DNA from: Terasakiella sp. SH-1
GTDB taxonomy: Bacteria > Pseudomonadota > Alphaproteobacteria > Rhodospirillales > Terasakiellaceae
NCBI RefSeq assembly: GCF_004564135.1
Contig: NZ_CP038255.1
Location: 2,901,501 to 2,965,500 of the forward strand
Direction: 5' to 3'
DNA: 64,000 bases
Shown here: piece by piece, positions 25,810 to 34,031 of the stretch
Layout of the letters: every line of letters starts with the position of its first letter
Position numbering within the stretch: the first letter of the stretch is position 1
Program-made: the position numbers and the translations under genes
The notes under the pieces: generated by a model
The model's database searches: none
Told to the model about the DNA's origin: nothing
Seen by the model: the letters and a program-made list of their open reading frames with translations, nothing else

Positions 25810-27060
25810 TGGACCTGTACGGAAAAAGTGGAGTGCGTCTCACTCACTTAGACAGCCCGTTTTTCAAATTTAATCGGACTGAGGCCATTCAGATATGAAT
25901 GGCGTCTCTTTGCGTTATAAAATCCATTTATATATTTGAACAACTCCTTTTTAGCATGGTCGCGTGTCTGGAAGGCGATTTTCCAGACCATTTCCGCTTT
26001 CAAGGTCTTAAAGAATGTCTCCACAGCGGCATTATCGTAGCAGTTCCCCTTGCCGGACATTGACTGTTCGAACTTGTACTTTGCCAGCAGTTTACGGAAT
26101 TTATTTGAACAATATTGTGAACCGCGATCTGAATGAAAAATCACACCAGCAGGTGGCTTGCGAAGGGCAATTGCCTTGTTTAGGGCATCCATCACCAAAT
26201 CCTTTTTCATACGTCGACTTGCAGACCAACCAATCACGCGACGGGAGTAAAGGTCGATGACAACCGCCAAGTAAAGCCAGCCTTCACCCGTCCACAGGTA
26301 GGTAATATCACCCGCCCATTTTTGATCCGGTGCTGTCGCGGCAAAGTCACCATCCAACAGATTAGGCGAAATATTATGTTTGTGATCGCTGTCAGTGGTG
26401 CGTTTGAATTTCTGACTTCGCACGATCCGCAAATTGTTTTGCTTCATAATACGGGCAACGCGGTGTTCACCGACACAAATTCCCTCTTCCTGCAATTCAT
26501 CTTTCATACGGCCTCGCCCATAGGATTGGTAATTGGCATAATGGATGGACTTGATATGGGCCAGCAGTACCATATCTTCTCGTTGGCGTTTGCTGGTAGG
26601 ACGATTACGCCAAGCAAAATAGCCACTCTCAGAAACGCTCATCGCACGACACAGACCAGCAATGCTATGGTTCTCACGTGCAGGTGGACAAACTGGAACT
26701 TCACGGCTTTTGGCTCGCAAAGTAACGAGCCGCCTTTTTTAGAATGTGCCGTTCCGTCCGCTTCGCGAGCCCTCTCCTCCCGCAGTTCTCGTACTTCACG
26801 GCGAAGACGGGCTAACTCCTTTTGAGCATCATCGTTAGGGGATGAACCTTCTCGTTCACGATATTGGGAAACCCAACGGTTCAAACTGCCGACACTGACA
26901 CCAAAATCGGCGGCGACCACTTTACGCGGCTGATTACTGCTTAAAGCAACACGGGCGGCTTCTTCTCTAAATTCTGGGGTACGTTTGCGACTCATCATAT
27001 TCTCCTGTAGTCAGCATAGTTAACTCAGGAGACACACTCCACTTTTTCCGTACAGGTCCA
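25810..27060 (-). mobile_element. IS3-family insertion sequence, copy 1 (defective)
   Basis: 1251 bp, ends TGGACCTGTACGG and complement, with about 25 bp of matching terminal sequence (tggacctgtacggaaaaagt then ggagtg). It is the inverted, near-identical partner of the copy at 28498-29749 and lacks one base inside the transposase gene. No direct target duplication could be found, so flanks may have been rearranged by recombination. Confidence 0.9.
25848..26998 (-). pseudogene. IS3-family transposase with one-base frameshift
   Basis: Same protein as the intact copy at 28563-29711, but where that copy has ctgcaacgtgag this one has ctgcacgtgag (near 26679), so the frame breaks between the orfA-like part (ending FVHLHVRT) and the orfB-like part (NHSIAGLCRAMSVSESGYFA). 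The catalytic DDE residues in the second part are intact (GDITYLW, HSDRGSQYCS, CYDNAAVETFF). The element may still be moved by the enzyme from the other copy. Confidence 0.88.
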
Positions 27061-27400
27061 GTCCTATCAACCCGAAGAAACACAGATATGGATTGAGAAT
27101 TATCCCATCCATGAAACAGGTAGTAATATCATAACCGACTGTTTGGGTGGAAAAGATGGTTACGTTGTTCGATGTGATTGCTTTGGGTTTTACCCGATGG
27201 TGATCATGCCGCCAAGAGATTTCAAAACCGTGGAATTAAAATGCCGGGCTTTAGCACCTGAACTGGTGACAGAACGTGACCGCTACAAAATCCCGGGTGC
27301 CGAGATCATTCTTGGATCATGTAATGTGGTTGATTTCGATAACCGCTGTTCCATGACATTGATCAGAAGTGCTGATGGAGGCGAGAATGCGAATGTATGA
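27061..27400 (+). pseudogene. Hypothetical gene missing its 5' end at the IS edge
   Basis: The frame is open from the IS boundary: SYQPEETQIWIENYPIHETG, SNIITDCLGGKDGYVVRCDC, then FGFYPMVIMPPRDFKTVELK and on to a stop at 27398-27400. No start codon with a ribosome-binding site is seen, and good codons extend right up to the IS, so the first part of the gene was removed. Not recognised. The next gene overlaps its 3' end. Confidence 0.5.
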
Positions 27401-27785
27401 GTTTCTTCCCGAAGTAGCGTCAACATTTATCTATACGATTGAGTATTGCGAAGTCCCCGTGGATTTATCAAATATTGATGATGAAGAATGGCCTGTCGCA
27501 AAAGTGAATGGTTCTGAAACCGTCACCATCAGTAAAAAGATTGACCGCAAACAACCTCACGGCTTTATGGTTAGGGTATGCACATTTGGAGATGATGTTT
27601 CAGAAATCCAAAAACACATACGTGCATCAGAGGTGCGATGGGGTAATCAGCATTACGATGGATGGCGTTGCAATCCAACCCTTGTTTCAGACGTAATGGA
27701 AGTTAAGAGGATGGACCCGCATCGCACGGAAGTCATTTACCATGACCTTCGCAGGATGATGGAAGAGGTTATTGAGCGGATGTAG
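27387..27785 (+). CDS. Hypothetical 132-residue protein
   Basis: Start at 27387 (MRMYEFLPEVAS) follows a strong GGAGG, inside the 3' end of the previous frame. The soluble protein has YTIEYCEVPVDLSNIDDEEW and ends in MMEEVIERM. Overlap with the truncated gene before it suggests they were a coupled pair. No family recognised. Its stop is adjacent to the higA stop on the other strand. Confidence 0.55.
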   Translation: MRMYEFLPEVASTFIYTIEYCEVPVDLSNIDDEEWPVAKVNGSETVTISKKIDRKQPHGFMVRVCTFGDDVSEIQKHIRASEVRWGNQHYDGWRCNPTLVSDVMEVKRMDPHRTEVIYHDLRRMMEEVIERM

Positions 27786-28094
27786 TTATTGCACCCGTGT
27801 TTCACTATCTTGCAAGCATTCCAGCATATGAATATTCTCGAAATTGTTTTGAGAACGCGCCACTGAAAGCTCGTAAGCAGATTGCAAATTCATCCAGAAA
27901 TCTGGTGAAGTTCCGAACAGCTTACTTAAACGTAATGCTGTATCGGCACTGACACCTTTTTGTTCCCGTGAAATCTTCTCAATCCGGTCACGTGGGACAT
28001 CAATGGCTTTGGCAATCTTGCCAGCAGTGAGTTCAAGAGGTTCCATGAATTCTTCACGTAGAACCTCACCGGGGTGTGTTTTAATTCGTGACAT
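27786..28094 (-). CDS. higA: HigA-family antitoxin (XRE regulator)
   Basis: 102-residue antitoxin with the VapI/HigA-type opening IKTHPGEVLREEFMEPLELT followed by a helix-turn-helix (AGKIAKAIDVPRDRIEKISR) and TALRLSKLFGTSPDFWMNLQ. It lies eight bases after the toxin gene in the same direction, the toxin-first order of higBA. It is expected to bind HigB and to repress the operon through the palindrome upstream of higB. Confidence 0.93.
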   Translation of the reverse strand: MSRIKTHPGEVLREEFMEPLELTAGKIAKAIDVPRDRIEKISREQKGVSADTALRLSKLFGTSPDFWMNLQSAYELSVARSQNNFENIHMLECLQDSETRVQ

Positions 28095-28102
28095 GATGCC
28101 TC

Positions 28103-28384
28103 CTAATGGTAATCAACGATTTTAACATCGTATGGTCCATCGTTTTTCCACAGAAAAATGATACGCCATTGTTTGTTAATTCGAACACTGTGAAAGCCTG
28201 ACAAATCACCAGATAGACTTTCTAAACGGTTTGCTGGTGGAACACGCAAGTCCTCCAATACACTTGCAGCATCAATCATGTCCAGTTTACGCATCGCAAC
28301 CTTTAAGATGGTACTGGGTAGTTTGCGGCTTTTTCCGGTATGGAAGAATGACTCGGTTTCTTTATTGCCAAAGCTCTTAATCAT
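28103..28384 (-). CDS. higB: HigB-family toxin (RelE-like mRNA interferase)
   Basis: 93-residue RelE-superfamily toxin, starting MIKSFGNKETESFFHTGKSR and with the conserved LSGFHSVRINKQWRIIFLW and a final VKIVDYH. HigB cleaves translated mRNA on the ribosome. It is first in the operon with higA. The pair sits between two inverted copies of one IS3 element, so it can move as a unit in principle. Confidence 0.94.
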   Translation of the reverse strand: MIKSFGNKETESFFHTGKSRKLPSTILKVAMRKLDMIDAASVLEDLRVPPANRLESLSGDLSGFHSVRINKQWRIIFLWKNDGPYDVKIVDYH

Positions 28385-28393
28385 ACACCTAAC

Positions 28394-28412
28394 TGTATCC
28401 TATATGGATACA
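28394..28412. promoter_or_regulatory. Palindromic operator upstream of higBA
   Basis: tgtatcctatatggataca is a perfect 19-bp inverted repeat (seven-base arms around TATAT) beginning ten bases before the higB start codon. Antitoxins of this family repress from such sites, so this is the likely HigA operator. A possible -35 (TTGATG) lies just upstream on the minus strand. Confidence 0.75.
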
Positions 28413-28497
28413 TACATCAAGTATATTTGTATTCTTTTTAGATACGTCTGTGCATTCCATAAGATCAGTCATATTCAACAAATGATACGTTGGCGTG

Positions 28498-29749
28498 TGG
28501 ACCTGTACGGAAAAAGTGGAGTGTGTCTCCTGAGTTAACTATGCTGACTACAGGAGAATATGATGAGTCGCAAACGTACCCCAGAATTTAGAGAAGAAGC
28601 CGCCCGTGTTGCTTTAAGCAGTAATCAGCCGCGTAAAGTGGTCGCCGCCGATTTTGGTGTCAGTGTCGGCAGTTTGAACCGTTGGGTTTCCCAATATCGT
28701 GAACGAGAAGGTTCATCCCCTAACGATGATGCTCAAAAGGAGTTAGCCCGTCTTCGCCGTGAAGTACGAGAACTGCGGGAGGAGAGGGCTCGCGAAGCGG
28801 ACGGAACGGCACATTCTAAAAAAGGCGGCTCGTTACTTTGCGAGCCAAAAGCCGTGAAGTTCCAGTTTGTCCACCTGCAACGTGAGAACCATAGCATTGC
28901 TGGTCTGTGTCGTGCGATGAGCGTTTCTGAGAGTGGCTATTTTGCTTGGCGTAATCGTCCTACCAGCAAACGCCAACGAGAAGATATGGTACTGCTGGCC
29001 CATATCAAGTCCATCCATTATGCCAATTACCAATCCTATGGGCGAGGCCGTATGAAAGATGAATTGCAGGAAGAGGGAATTTGTGTCGGTGAACACCGCG
29101 TTGCCCGTATTATGAAGCAAAACAATTTGCGGATCGTGCGAAGTCAGAAATTCAAACGCACCACTGACAGCGATCACAAACATAATATTTCGCCTAATCT
29201 GTTGGATGGTGACTTTGCCGCGACAGCACCGGATCAAAAATGGGCGGGTGATATTACCTACCTGTGGACGGGTGAAGGCTGGCTTTACTTGGCGGTTGTC
29301 ATCGACCTTTACTCCCGTCGCGTGATTGGTTGGTCTGCAAGTCGACGTATGAAAAAGGATTTGGTGATGGATGCCCTAAACAAGGCAATTGCCCTTCGCA
29401 AGCCACCTGCTGGTGTGATTTTTCATTCAGATCGCGGTTCACAATATTGTTCAAATAAATTCCGTAAACTGCTGGCAAAGTACAAGTTCGAACAGTCAAT
29501 GTCCGGCAAGGGGAACTGCTACGATAATGCCGCTGTGGAGACATTCTTTAAGACCTTGAAAGCGGAAATGGTCTGGAAAATCGCCTTCCAGACACGCGAC
29601 CATGCTAAAAAGGAGTTGTTCAAATATATAAATGGATTTTATAACGCAAAGAGACGCCATTCATATCTGAATGGCCTCAGTCCGATTAAATTTGAAAAAC
29701 GGGCTGTCTAAGTGAGTGAGACGCACTCCACTTTTTCCGTACAGGTCCA
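28498..29749 (+). mobile_element. IS3-family insertion sequence, copy 2 (intact)
   Basis: 1252 bp with the same ends as copy 1 (TGGACCTGTACGG...CCGTACAGGTCCA). Outside the ends, cgtgtgg and ccacacg continue the inverted symmetry for a few bases, which may be chance. It interrupts a serine recombinase gene whose N-terminal part lies at 29750-29888. Confidence 0.92.
28563..29711 (+). CDS. IS3-family transposase, orfA and orfB in one frame
   Basis: 382 residues. N-terminal helix-turn-helix (RTPEFREEAARVALSSNQPR, VVAADFGVSVGSLNRWVSQY) and leucine-zipper region, then the rve/DDE integrase domain: GDITYLWTGEGWLYLAVVID, HSDRGSQYCSNKFRKLLAKY, GKGNCYDNAAVETFFKTLKA. In most IS3 elements orfA and orfB are in different frames joined by -1 slippage at A6G. 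Here the slippery run is present (cattctaaaaaaggcgg) and the alternate frame across it still reads ERHILKKAARYFASQKP then stop, the usual orfA ending. So an upstream one-base change has put orfA into the orfB frame. Confidence 0.92.
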   Translation: MSRKRTPEFREEAARVALSSNQPRKVVAADFGVSVGSLNRWVSQYREREGSSPNDDAQKELARLRREVRELREERAREADGTAHSKKGGSLLCEPKAVKFQFVHLQRENHSIAGLCRAMSVSESGYFAWRNRPTSKRQREDMVLLAHIKSIHYANYQSYGRGRMKDELQEEGICVGEHRVARIMKQNNLRIVRSQKFKRTTDSDHKHNISPNLLDGDFAATAPDQKWAGDITYLWTGEGWLYLAVVIDLYSRRVIGWSASRRMKKDLVMDALNKAIALRKPPAGVIFHSDRGSQYCSNKFRKLLAKYKFEQSMSGKGNCYDNAAVETFFKTLKAEMVWKIAFQTRDHAKKELFKYINGFYNAKRRHSYLNGLSPIKFEKRAV

Positions 29750-29888
29750 CACGATTACGGATTGAACCGGACTTCTGCTCACAGTAAATATCGCGTTCAT
29801 CACAGCCATACTTCAACAAGGCATCCAGTTGTAAAGACCAATCTTGGCTCGATGAGCTAATTCTTGAATACCCAAACATCCGACTCAT
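29750..29888 (-). pseudogene. N-terminal fragment of a serine recombinase
   Basis: Reads MSRMFGYSRISSSSQDWSLQ, LDALLKYGCDERDIYCEQKS, GSIRNR and then runs into the IS3 end. Y-S-R-I-S-S-S-S-Q-D with the leading catalytic serine, and an EQKSG segment, are the resolvase N-terminal domain. The rest was removed by, or displaced with, IS copy 2. Confidence 0.8.
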
Positions 29889-30249
29889 AACGCCACCTCA
29901 TTCCAAAATATGTTTCCAAAAATCAAAATTGCCTCTGACTTTTTGGACTAACTATATGGATATGATTGCTCCAGTTTTAGCTGAAGTCCAGGGGTGTCCA
30001 GGAAGTGTTCATTTTTTGGAAGCTGGATTTATCGGTACAAGGGGGCTGTCTCTATAAAAAGATTGTGTTGTTTTAAATGACAGAGTTGGAAAGCTTTTGT
30101 CCCATAAAAGGACATCACTAATAGAAGCTCACGCAGATGAATGGGGGCATTGGTATCTGTCAGAACAAAACCGTTACGTTATTCCTTTATTATAGTATTT
30201 TCATAACACATTAGACAATCCGAATATATCGACGTGATTTCCTAACCAG
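29889..30249. other. Stretch without an intact gene; one small coding relic
   Basis: Most of this has no supported feature. A plus-strand frame at about 30060-30196 reads DCVVLNDRVGKLLSHKRTSL, IEAHADEWGHWYLSEQNRYV, IPLL then stop, with codon-like composition but with a stop just upstream and no start, so it looks like the 3' end of a lost gene. Confidence 0.35.
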
Positions 30250-30513
30250 CTACGCCTTCATTTCAAGTGATAGCCGATCTAAAGCTTTCATTATCCATAA
30301 ATGACTTCGATCTGATTGATAGCTATCCCAAATCGCATCACATATCAGTGGGAATGATTCCGCAGTGATTTCCACGGGTGATGTCACCACCTCTCGTTCT
30401 TCGCCATATCTGATCACAAGAAGCAACGGACAATCATCAATTGGAATGACCGGGACTTCTGCTGTGATGACCAGATCAAGATATTCTTGGTGGAACTTTA
30501 CTTGCGGAAACAT
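30250..30513 (-). CDS. Hypothetical 87-residue protein
   Basis: Small soluble protein, MFPQVKFHQEYLDLVITAEV at the start and KALDRLSLEMKA at the end. The centre (PIDDCPLLLVIRYGEEREVV) suggests a beta-rich fold. Not recognised; a weak purine-rich stretch (gagaccggatgaaaa) precedes the ATG. Confidence 0.4.
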   Translation of the reverse strand: MFPQVKFHQEYLDLVITAEVPVIPIDDCPLLLVIRYGEEREVVTSPVEITAESFPLICDAIWDSYQSDRSHLWIMKALDRLSLEMKA

Positions 30514-30652
30514 TTTTCATCCGGTCTCTATTTGAAAGACGTATTTAGGATGATTTTTTTTGAGATCACTGTGGCACGAAAAAAGAACAAATTTGGCAAT
30601 TTTTGCCATGAGTGATATTATTCAAGAAATGGATTTTATGAAGGATACACTT

Positions 30653-30886
30653 ATGGCAACAATGAACGTGTCATTACCAGATACCATGCGCGAATGGGTC
30701 GATGGACAGGTCGAAACTGGTGTTTATGCCAATGCCAGCGAGTATGTCCGTGACCTGATCCGCAAAGACCAACGTCAACGTGAACTTATCAATATTGCCT
30801 TGATGGAAGGCGAACAGAGCGGTGTCAGCAAGCGTAAGGTTGGTGATATTGTGAAAGCGGCGAAGGCGCAGTTAAACGGTGCGTGA
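30653..30886 (+). CDS. parD: ParD-like antitoxin (ribbon-helix-helix)
   Basis: 77-residue CopG/ParD-type antitoxin: MATMNVSLPDTMREWVDGQV, ETGVYANASEYVRDLIRKDQ. The beta strand MNVSLPD and the S-E-Y-V-R-D-L helix are the DNA-binding ribbon-helix-helix; the C-terminal part binds the toxin. Start at 30653 has GAAGGA eight bases before it. Its stop overlaps the toxin start by eight bases, the normal antitoxin-first order of parDE. Confidence 0.92.
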   Translation: MATMNVSLPDTMREWVDGQVETGVYANASEYVRDLIRKDQRQRELINIALMEGEQSGVSKRKVGDIVKAAKAQLNGA

Positions 30887-31169
30887 TTATCGCCTTTCTG
30901 AAAAGGCTGACCAAGACCTCCACGATATTTACGTTTACACTTATCGTCACTTCGGTGAGAAACAGGCTGACCTTTATCTGTCAGACTTGGAAAACTGTTT
31001 CTTACAATTGGTTGAACATCCGAATTTGGGTCGAGATATTGGGTATATCCGTGATGGTTATATTCGGTTTGAACACCAACACCATTCGGTTTTCTATCAG
31101 ATCGAAAGCGATGGAATTTATATTGCGCGGGCTCTCCACAGCACCCGTGACATTGAGGCTGCTTTATAA
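30879..31169 (+). CDS. parE: ParE-family toxin
   Basis: 96-residue RelE/ParE-superfamily toxin starting at GTG: RDYRLSEKADQDLHDIYVYT, FGEKQADLYLSDLENCFLQL, HPNLGRDIGYIRDGYIRFEH and HHSVFYQIESDGIYIARALH. ParE toxins poison DNA gyrase. It is coupled to parD, and the following DUF6933-type gene starts at its stop codon, making a three-gene unit. Confidence 0.92.
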   Translation: MRDYRLSEKADQDLHDIYVYTYRHFGEKQADLYLSDLENCFLQLVEHPNLGRDIGYIRDGYIRFEHQHHSVFYQIESDGIYIARALHSTRDIEAAL

Positions 31170-31696
31170 TGCTCTACATTCACTCCACCGCCAAACTTGC
31201 CAAAGCTTTGAAGCTCAAGCTGCCACCAGCCCCTAATGCTGATGAGATTGACTGGTTGGATAATTGGTATGCGAACGTGTTGGATATTGGGCTACCGTTA
31301 AAGATATTGCTCTTCACCAACGCAGATACACACTACTGTCTGGTTCATCCATTTGATGCCAGAGATGACCTTGATTACATGGTTGAAATCTTCCGTATGC
31401 GCCTTCAAGAACACACGGGCCGTGATTTATCAGAGCAACATGCCCAATATCAATTCTGCAAAACCAATTCACGTAAGGTTCTCGGCTGTATGAACGATCT
31501 GGCAATGATGCTGAAACATTGCGCCCGTGACATGTGGGAAAGCGGTGAAGGTGTTGATCTTGAAAAAGTTGAATCGCACCTCAATCGAGGGATCGTGGCT
31601 GGAAAGTTTATTCAGGATGAATTTGATAAAATGCTGGGTCGGGAAAAGACGCGCCTTAAACCGACTCATGTTCCGCATTTGAAGGTAGTGGAGTAG
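31169..31696 (+). CDS. DUF6933-like protein
   Basis: 175-residue cytoplasmic protein beginning MLYIHSTAKLAKALKLKLPP. W-x-A-N-V-L (NWYANVLDIGL), LLFTNADTHYCLVHPF and KTNSRKVLGCMNDLAMML agree with the DUF6933 family, where a conserved K-T-x-N/D-R-S/K-V-L-G-x-M-N-D stretch follows a beta-rich half. No function is known. Its ATG overlaps the parE stop, so it may be a third component of the module or simply ride on its transcript. Confidence 0.65.
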   Translation: MLYIHSTAKLAKALKLKLPPAPNADEIDWLDNWYANVLDIGLPLKILLFTNADTHYCLVHPFDARDDLDYMVEIFRMRLQEHTGRDLSEQHAQYQFCKTNSRKVLGCMNDLAMMLKHCARDMWESGEGVDLEKVESHLNRGIVAGKFIQDEFDKMLGREKTRLKPTHVPHLKVVE

Positions 31697-31701
31697 GAAT
31701 G

Positions 31702-32403
31702 TTATGAGCTTTCCATTGTTTTATATGCCTTTTTCAATTCTTCATCTTTGTGAATTAGGCGTTTAATAGTTTCTCCGTGCCATTTTGAGTTTTTCGAGAA
31801 TGTAGGAATTACCTGCTCCCTTTTACCATTGGCATTTTCAAGGTTAAATACATCAGCAATTTTTGAATACGATAAATTCCCTTTGGAAATTTCTTGCATT
31901 AAGAAAGGCTTAATAAGGTCTCGATGACGCGCTTCCTTATCTGCACGGTCTTGCCGAGCGGCAACTTCTTTTTCTGTTCTTTTGCGACGCAAACCCATTT
32001 TCTTTTCAAATGATGAATATAGGCTCCTATGGGCTTTCAAAGCTTCTTGCACCAAAGCATTTGGTTCAATATGACGGTCTTCATCTTTAAATTGGTCAAT
32101 CGGCACCACTGCAATAGAGTTCTGGATAATCGCTTGTAAAATATGCGTATCACATTTGACATGATCTAACGTGGGAACCACGAAAATACATCCGTTTGGG
32201 TTTGAAGCGTTCGGGCGGTACTGTTCAATCAGATCAGTGAAATCATCAAAAGCATAAGCTTCATCAGAAAGAATCACATCTATACCGCGACTGCCAAGAC
32301 GATAACGGCAGAAATCTTCAAGCATTCTACATTGATGCTTAACATCCCAACTCTCAAACAAGTTTTCAAGCAAAAATCCAACGGCCTTAAAATCGTTCTT
32401 CAT
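31702..32403 (-). CDS. Hypothetical protein with resolvase-like architecture
   Basis: Not firmly recognised. The first 110 residues look like a Rossmann-type resolvase fold (GSRGIDVILSDEAYAFDDFT, GCIFVVPTLDHV) but no catalytic serine in a Y-x-R-x-S context is seen. A charged helix (KKMGLRRKRTEKEVAARQDR) leads to a C-terminal segment SYSKIADVFNLENANGKREQ and SKWHGETIKRLIH, which resembles the I-A-x2-L/F-N...W...T-I/V-x-R-L-I helix-turn-helix of serine recombinases. It could be a catalytically dead recombinase relative or a DNA-binding regulator. Faces the ParDE unit tail to tail, five bases apart. Confidence 0.45.
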   Translation of the reverse strand: MKNDFKAVGFLLENLFESWDVKHQCRMLEDFCRYRLGSRGIDVILSDEAYAFDDFTDLIEQYRPNASNPNGCIFVVPTLDHVKCDTHILQAIIQNSIAVVPIDQFKDEDRHIEPNALVQEALKAHRSLYSSFEKKMGLRRKRTEKEVAARQDRADKEARHRDLIKPFLMQEISKGNLSYSKIADVFNLENANGKREQVIPTFSKNSKWHGETIKRLIHKDEELKKAYKTMESS

Positions 32404-32533
32404 TGAGCATCACTTCACAGTTGAAGGGTTCTTGCCCGTGTGAAGCTGGTTCAACCCTTTGTTTTAAAACAATATTTCATGTATGCATAATAACAGCACT
32501 ATGGTTACAGATTGACCTTGTGCTGAAAATATT

Positions 32534-32731
32534 ATGGAGAACGATCATGAAATATGGAAAGCACAATGTCTACACTTTGAACGTGAAAAACTCAAATCTT
32601 TTGCAGGTGTGAAGCAAGGCGACACCCGTTCGGTCACACGCATCACCACTTCTCGTCATATTCCCAAAGCAGCTAACGACAACCGTCAACCGACCAAGCA
32701 GCCGCCCTGTGCGGTAGCTATGGCTGCCTAA
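32534..32731 (+). CDS. Possible small basic protein
   Basis: 65 codons: MENDHEIWKAQCLHFEREKL, KSFAGVKQGDTRSVTRITTS, RHIPKAANDNRQPTKQPPCA. The charged N-terminal helix and proline-rich end resemble small island proteins, and it is followed 35 bases on by another gene in the same direction. No ribosome-binding site is clear, and a second frame overlaps. Weak support. Confidence 0.3.
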   Translation: MENDHEIWKAQCLHFEREKLKSFAGVKQGDTRSVTRITTSRHIPKAANDNRQPTKQPPCAVAMAA

Positions 32732-32772
32732 TCCCCGAGTTCATTAAACAATTTTTAGAGAGGAATATGATC

Positions 32773-33033
32773 ATGATTAATATTAACGAAATGCTAAACA
32801 AAGCCGGGGAACTGGTCGATAACTACATCAACGCTTATAATGCGTCACGCATTGCATTGCGCGAAATCATGGGGGAAGCTGCGCTTATTCTGCACCATGC
32901 GCGTCAAGACCCTGATGGCTTCATCAAAGCGTGTGCCGCCCGTGGTGTGACTGTTTCTGACCGCGCATATGACGAACTGGCTTTGCTGGTAATCAAAACC
33001 CTGTTTCATCGCCAAGGCGAAGATCAGCGTTAA
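32773..33033 (+). CDS. Hypothetical 86-residue helical protein
   Basis: Starts MININEMLNKAGELVDNYIN (ATG 32773; AGAGAGGA lies upstream, ATG 32767 also possible). Nearly all helix: ASRIALREIMGEAALILHHA and a second helix RAYDELALLVIKTLFHRQGE. Not recognised. Followed by a relic of a phage methyltransferase, so the neighbourhood is phage-derived. Confidence 0.5.
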   Translation: MININEMLNKAGELVDNYINAYNASRIALREIMGEAALILHHARQDPDGFIKACAARGVTVSDRAYDELALLVIKTLFHRQGEDQR

Positions 33034-33104
33034 CGTTTTAACATCCGTGCGTTGGTTCTGTCTCCCGCGTTGAAAGAGTACGAAGGCAATCTCGCAACCA
33101 TCCA

Positions 33105-33305
33105 CTGTGTGAAACAGTTGTGGCCTTGCTTCCTGCTCGAACTCATACACGTTGGTGGGAAAAATATGTTCTGGATCATGCCCGTGTCTTCTTTATCTCC
33201 GGAAAGCTGAAGTTTCGGACAGGTATTCATGGAAATTACCAAGAAGCAAAATCGGCATTTCCTGAAGGATTATACAGTACCAAAGTTATTTTCACCAAAG
33301 GTCGA
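33105..33305 (+). pseudogene. C-terminal relic of a phage-type DNA N6-adenine methyltransferase
   Basis: One frame reads VALLPARTHTRWWEKYVLDH, ARVFFISGKLKFRTG. In phage Dam-like methyltransferases (phage_N6A_Met) the region after the N-P-P-Y catalytic loop contains the same block, V-x-L-L-P-A-R-T-x-T-x-W-[WF]...G-R/K-L-K-F. The catalytic half is missing; stop codons lie upstream in this frame. The 3' part overlaps the start of the next gene. Confidence 0.65.
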
Positions 33306-33669
33306 GTTGGGCGGTCACAGTATCTTGGTGTCTACGTTGGAAACAGACACCCTGTTTGATGATATCTACCAAATCAAAGTCACCGGACGACTTATAGTTC
33401 CCCACGATCTTGATTGCTGCAATATTGAAGAGATTGAAGAAATTAGCAGTGGAAGTTGCTTTGACAACGGCGTTACAGCACAAATTTGGAATGTGAAAAC
33501 AAAGGTCGATGCTGGTAATATCATCACCATTGACCTTGATGCCCTTCAAAACGCCCTCCATGGCTCACAGGAAAAATCAAAGGATTGCGATTATAGATGC
33601 AGGTCCTATTCAGACCTTGATCTGGCTCATCTTGAGAGCTTGGTCCAATTACTTGCGGGAGAAAATTGA
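33229..33669 (+). CDS. Hypothetical 146-residue protein
   Basis: Start ATG follows ACAGG. The protein, MEITKKQNRHFLKDYTVPKL onward, is beta-rich with acidic stretches (EEIEEISSGSCFDNGVTAQI) and ends with a helix LAHLESLVQLLAGEN. No family recognised. It lies tail to tail with the DUF6516-type toxin-antitoxin pair. Confidence 0.45.
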   Translation: MEITKKQNRHFLKDYTVPKLFSPKVELGGHSILVSTLETDTLFDDIYQIKVTGRLIVPHDLDCCNIEEIEEISSGSCFDNGVTAQIWNVKTKVDAGNIITIDLDALQNALHGSQEKSKDCDYRCRSYSDLDLAHLESLVQLLAGEN

Positions 33670-33692
33670 GAGGCCCCTTTGGATGAAAAAGG

Positions 33693-34031
33693 TTAGAGTG
33701 CGATTTCCGTGGAAATGGTGTCGCACTCAACACGCAGACCTTCTTGCGAGATCAAACCGGCACCACGTAAAATCTGGACATCTTCATGGACGCGACGGTA
33801 ATCGCGTTGGATATGTTCGGCCAAGGATTTAATTGATTTTTCCTGATGGGTGCGTAGATACTTCAACATCTCTATACGCTTCGCTGAAAGAACGCTTTGC
33901 ATGGTTTCCCAGCTTTCGAACGAGTGATGGCGTTCAACGAAATCCTCACCTTTCTCGGCACGTTTCCAAGCATCAATAAAACGCTGACCGAAGTCTTCGA
34001 CGGTTTCGACATGAAATTGCGTTTTAGTCAT
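33693..34031 (-). CDS. HVO_A0114-type DNA-binding protein (putative antitoxin)
   Basis: 112-residue winged-helix protein: SFESWETMQSVLSAKRIEML, KYLRTHQEKSIKSLAEHIQR, DYRRVHEDVQILRGAGLISQ. This is the COG4190/HVO_A0114 family, often paired with DUF6516 proteins as a type II toxin-antitoxin system. Its start overlaps the end of the DUF6516-like gene by eight bases. Likely autoregulator of the pair. Confidence 0.85.
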   Translation of the reverse strand: MTKTQFHVETVEDFGQRFIDAWKRAEKGEDFVERHHSFESWETMQSVLSAKRIEMLKYLRTHQEKSIKSLAEHIQRDYRRVHEDVQILRGAGLISQEGLRVECDTISTEIAL

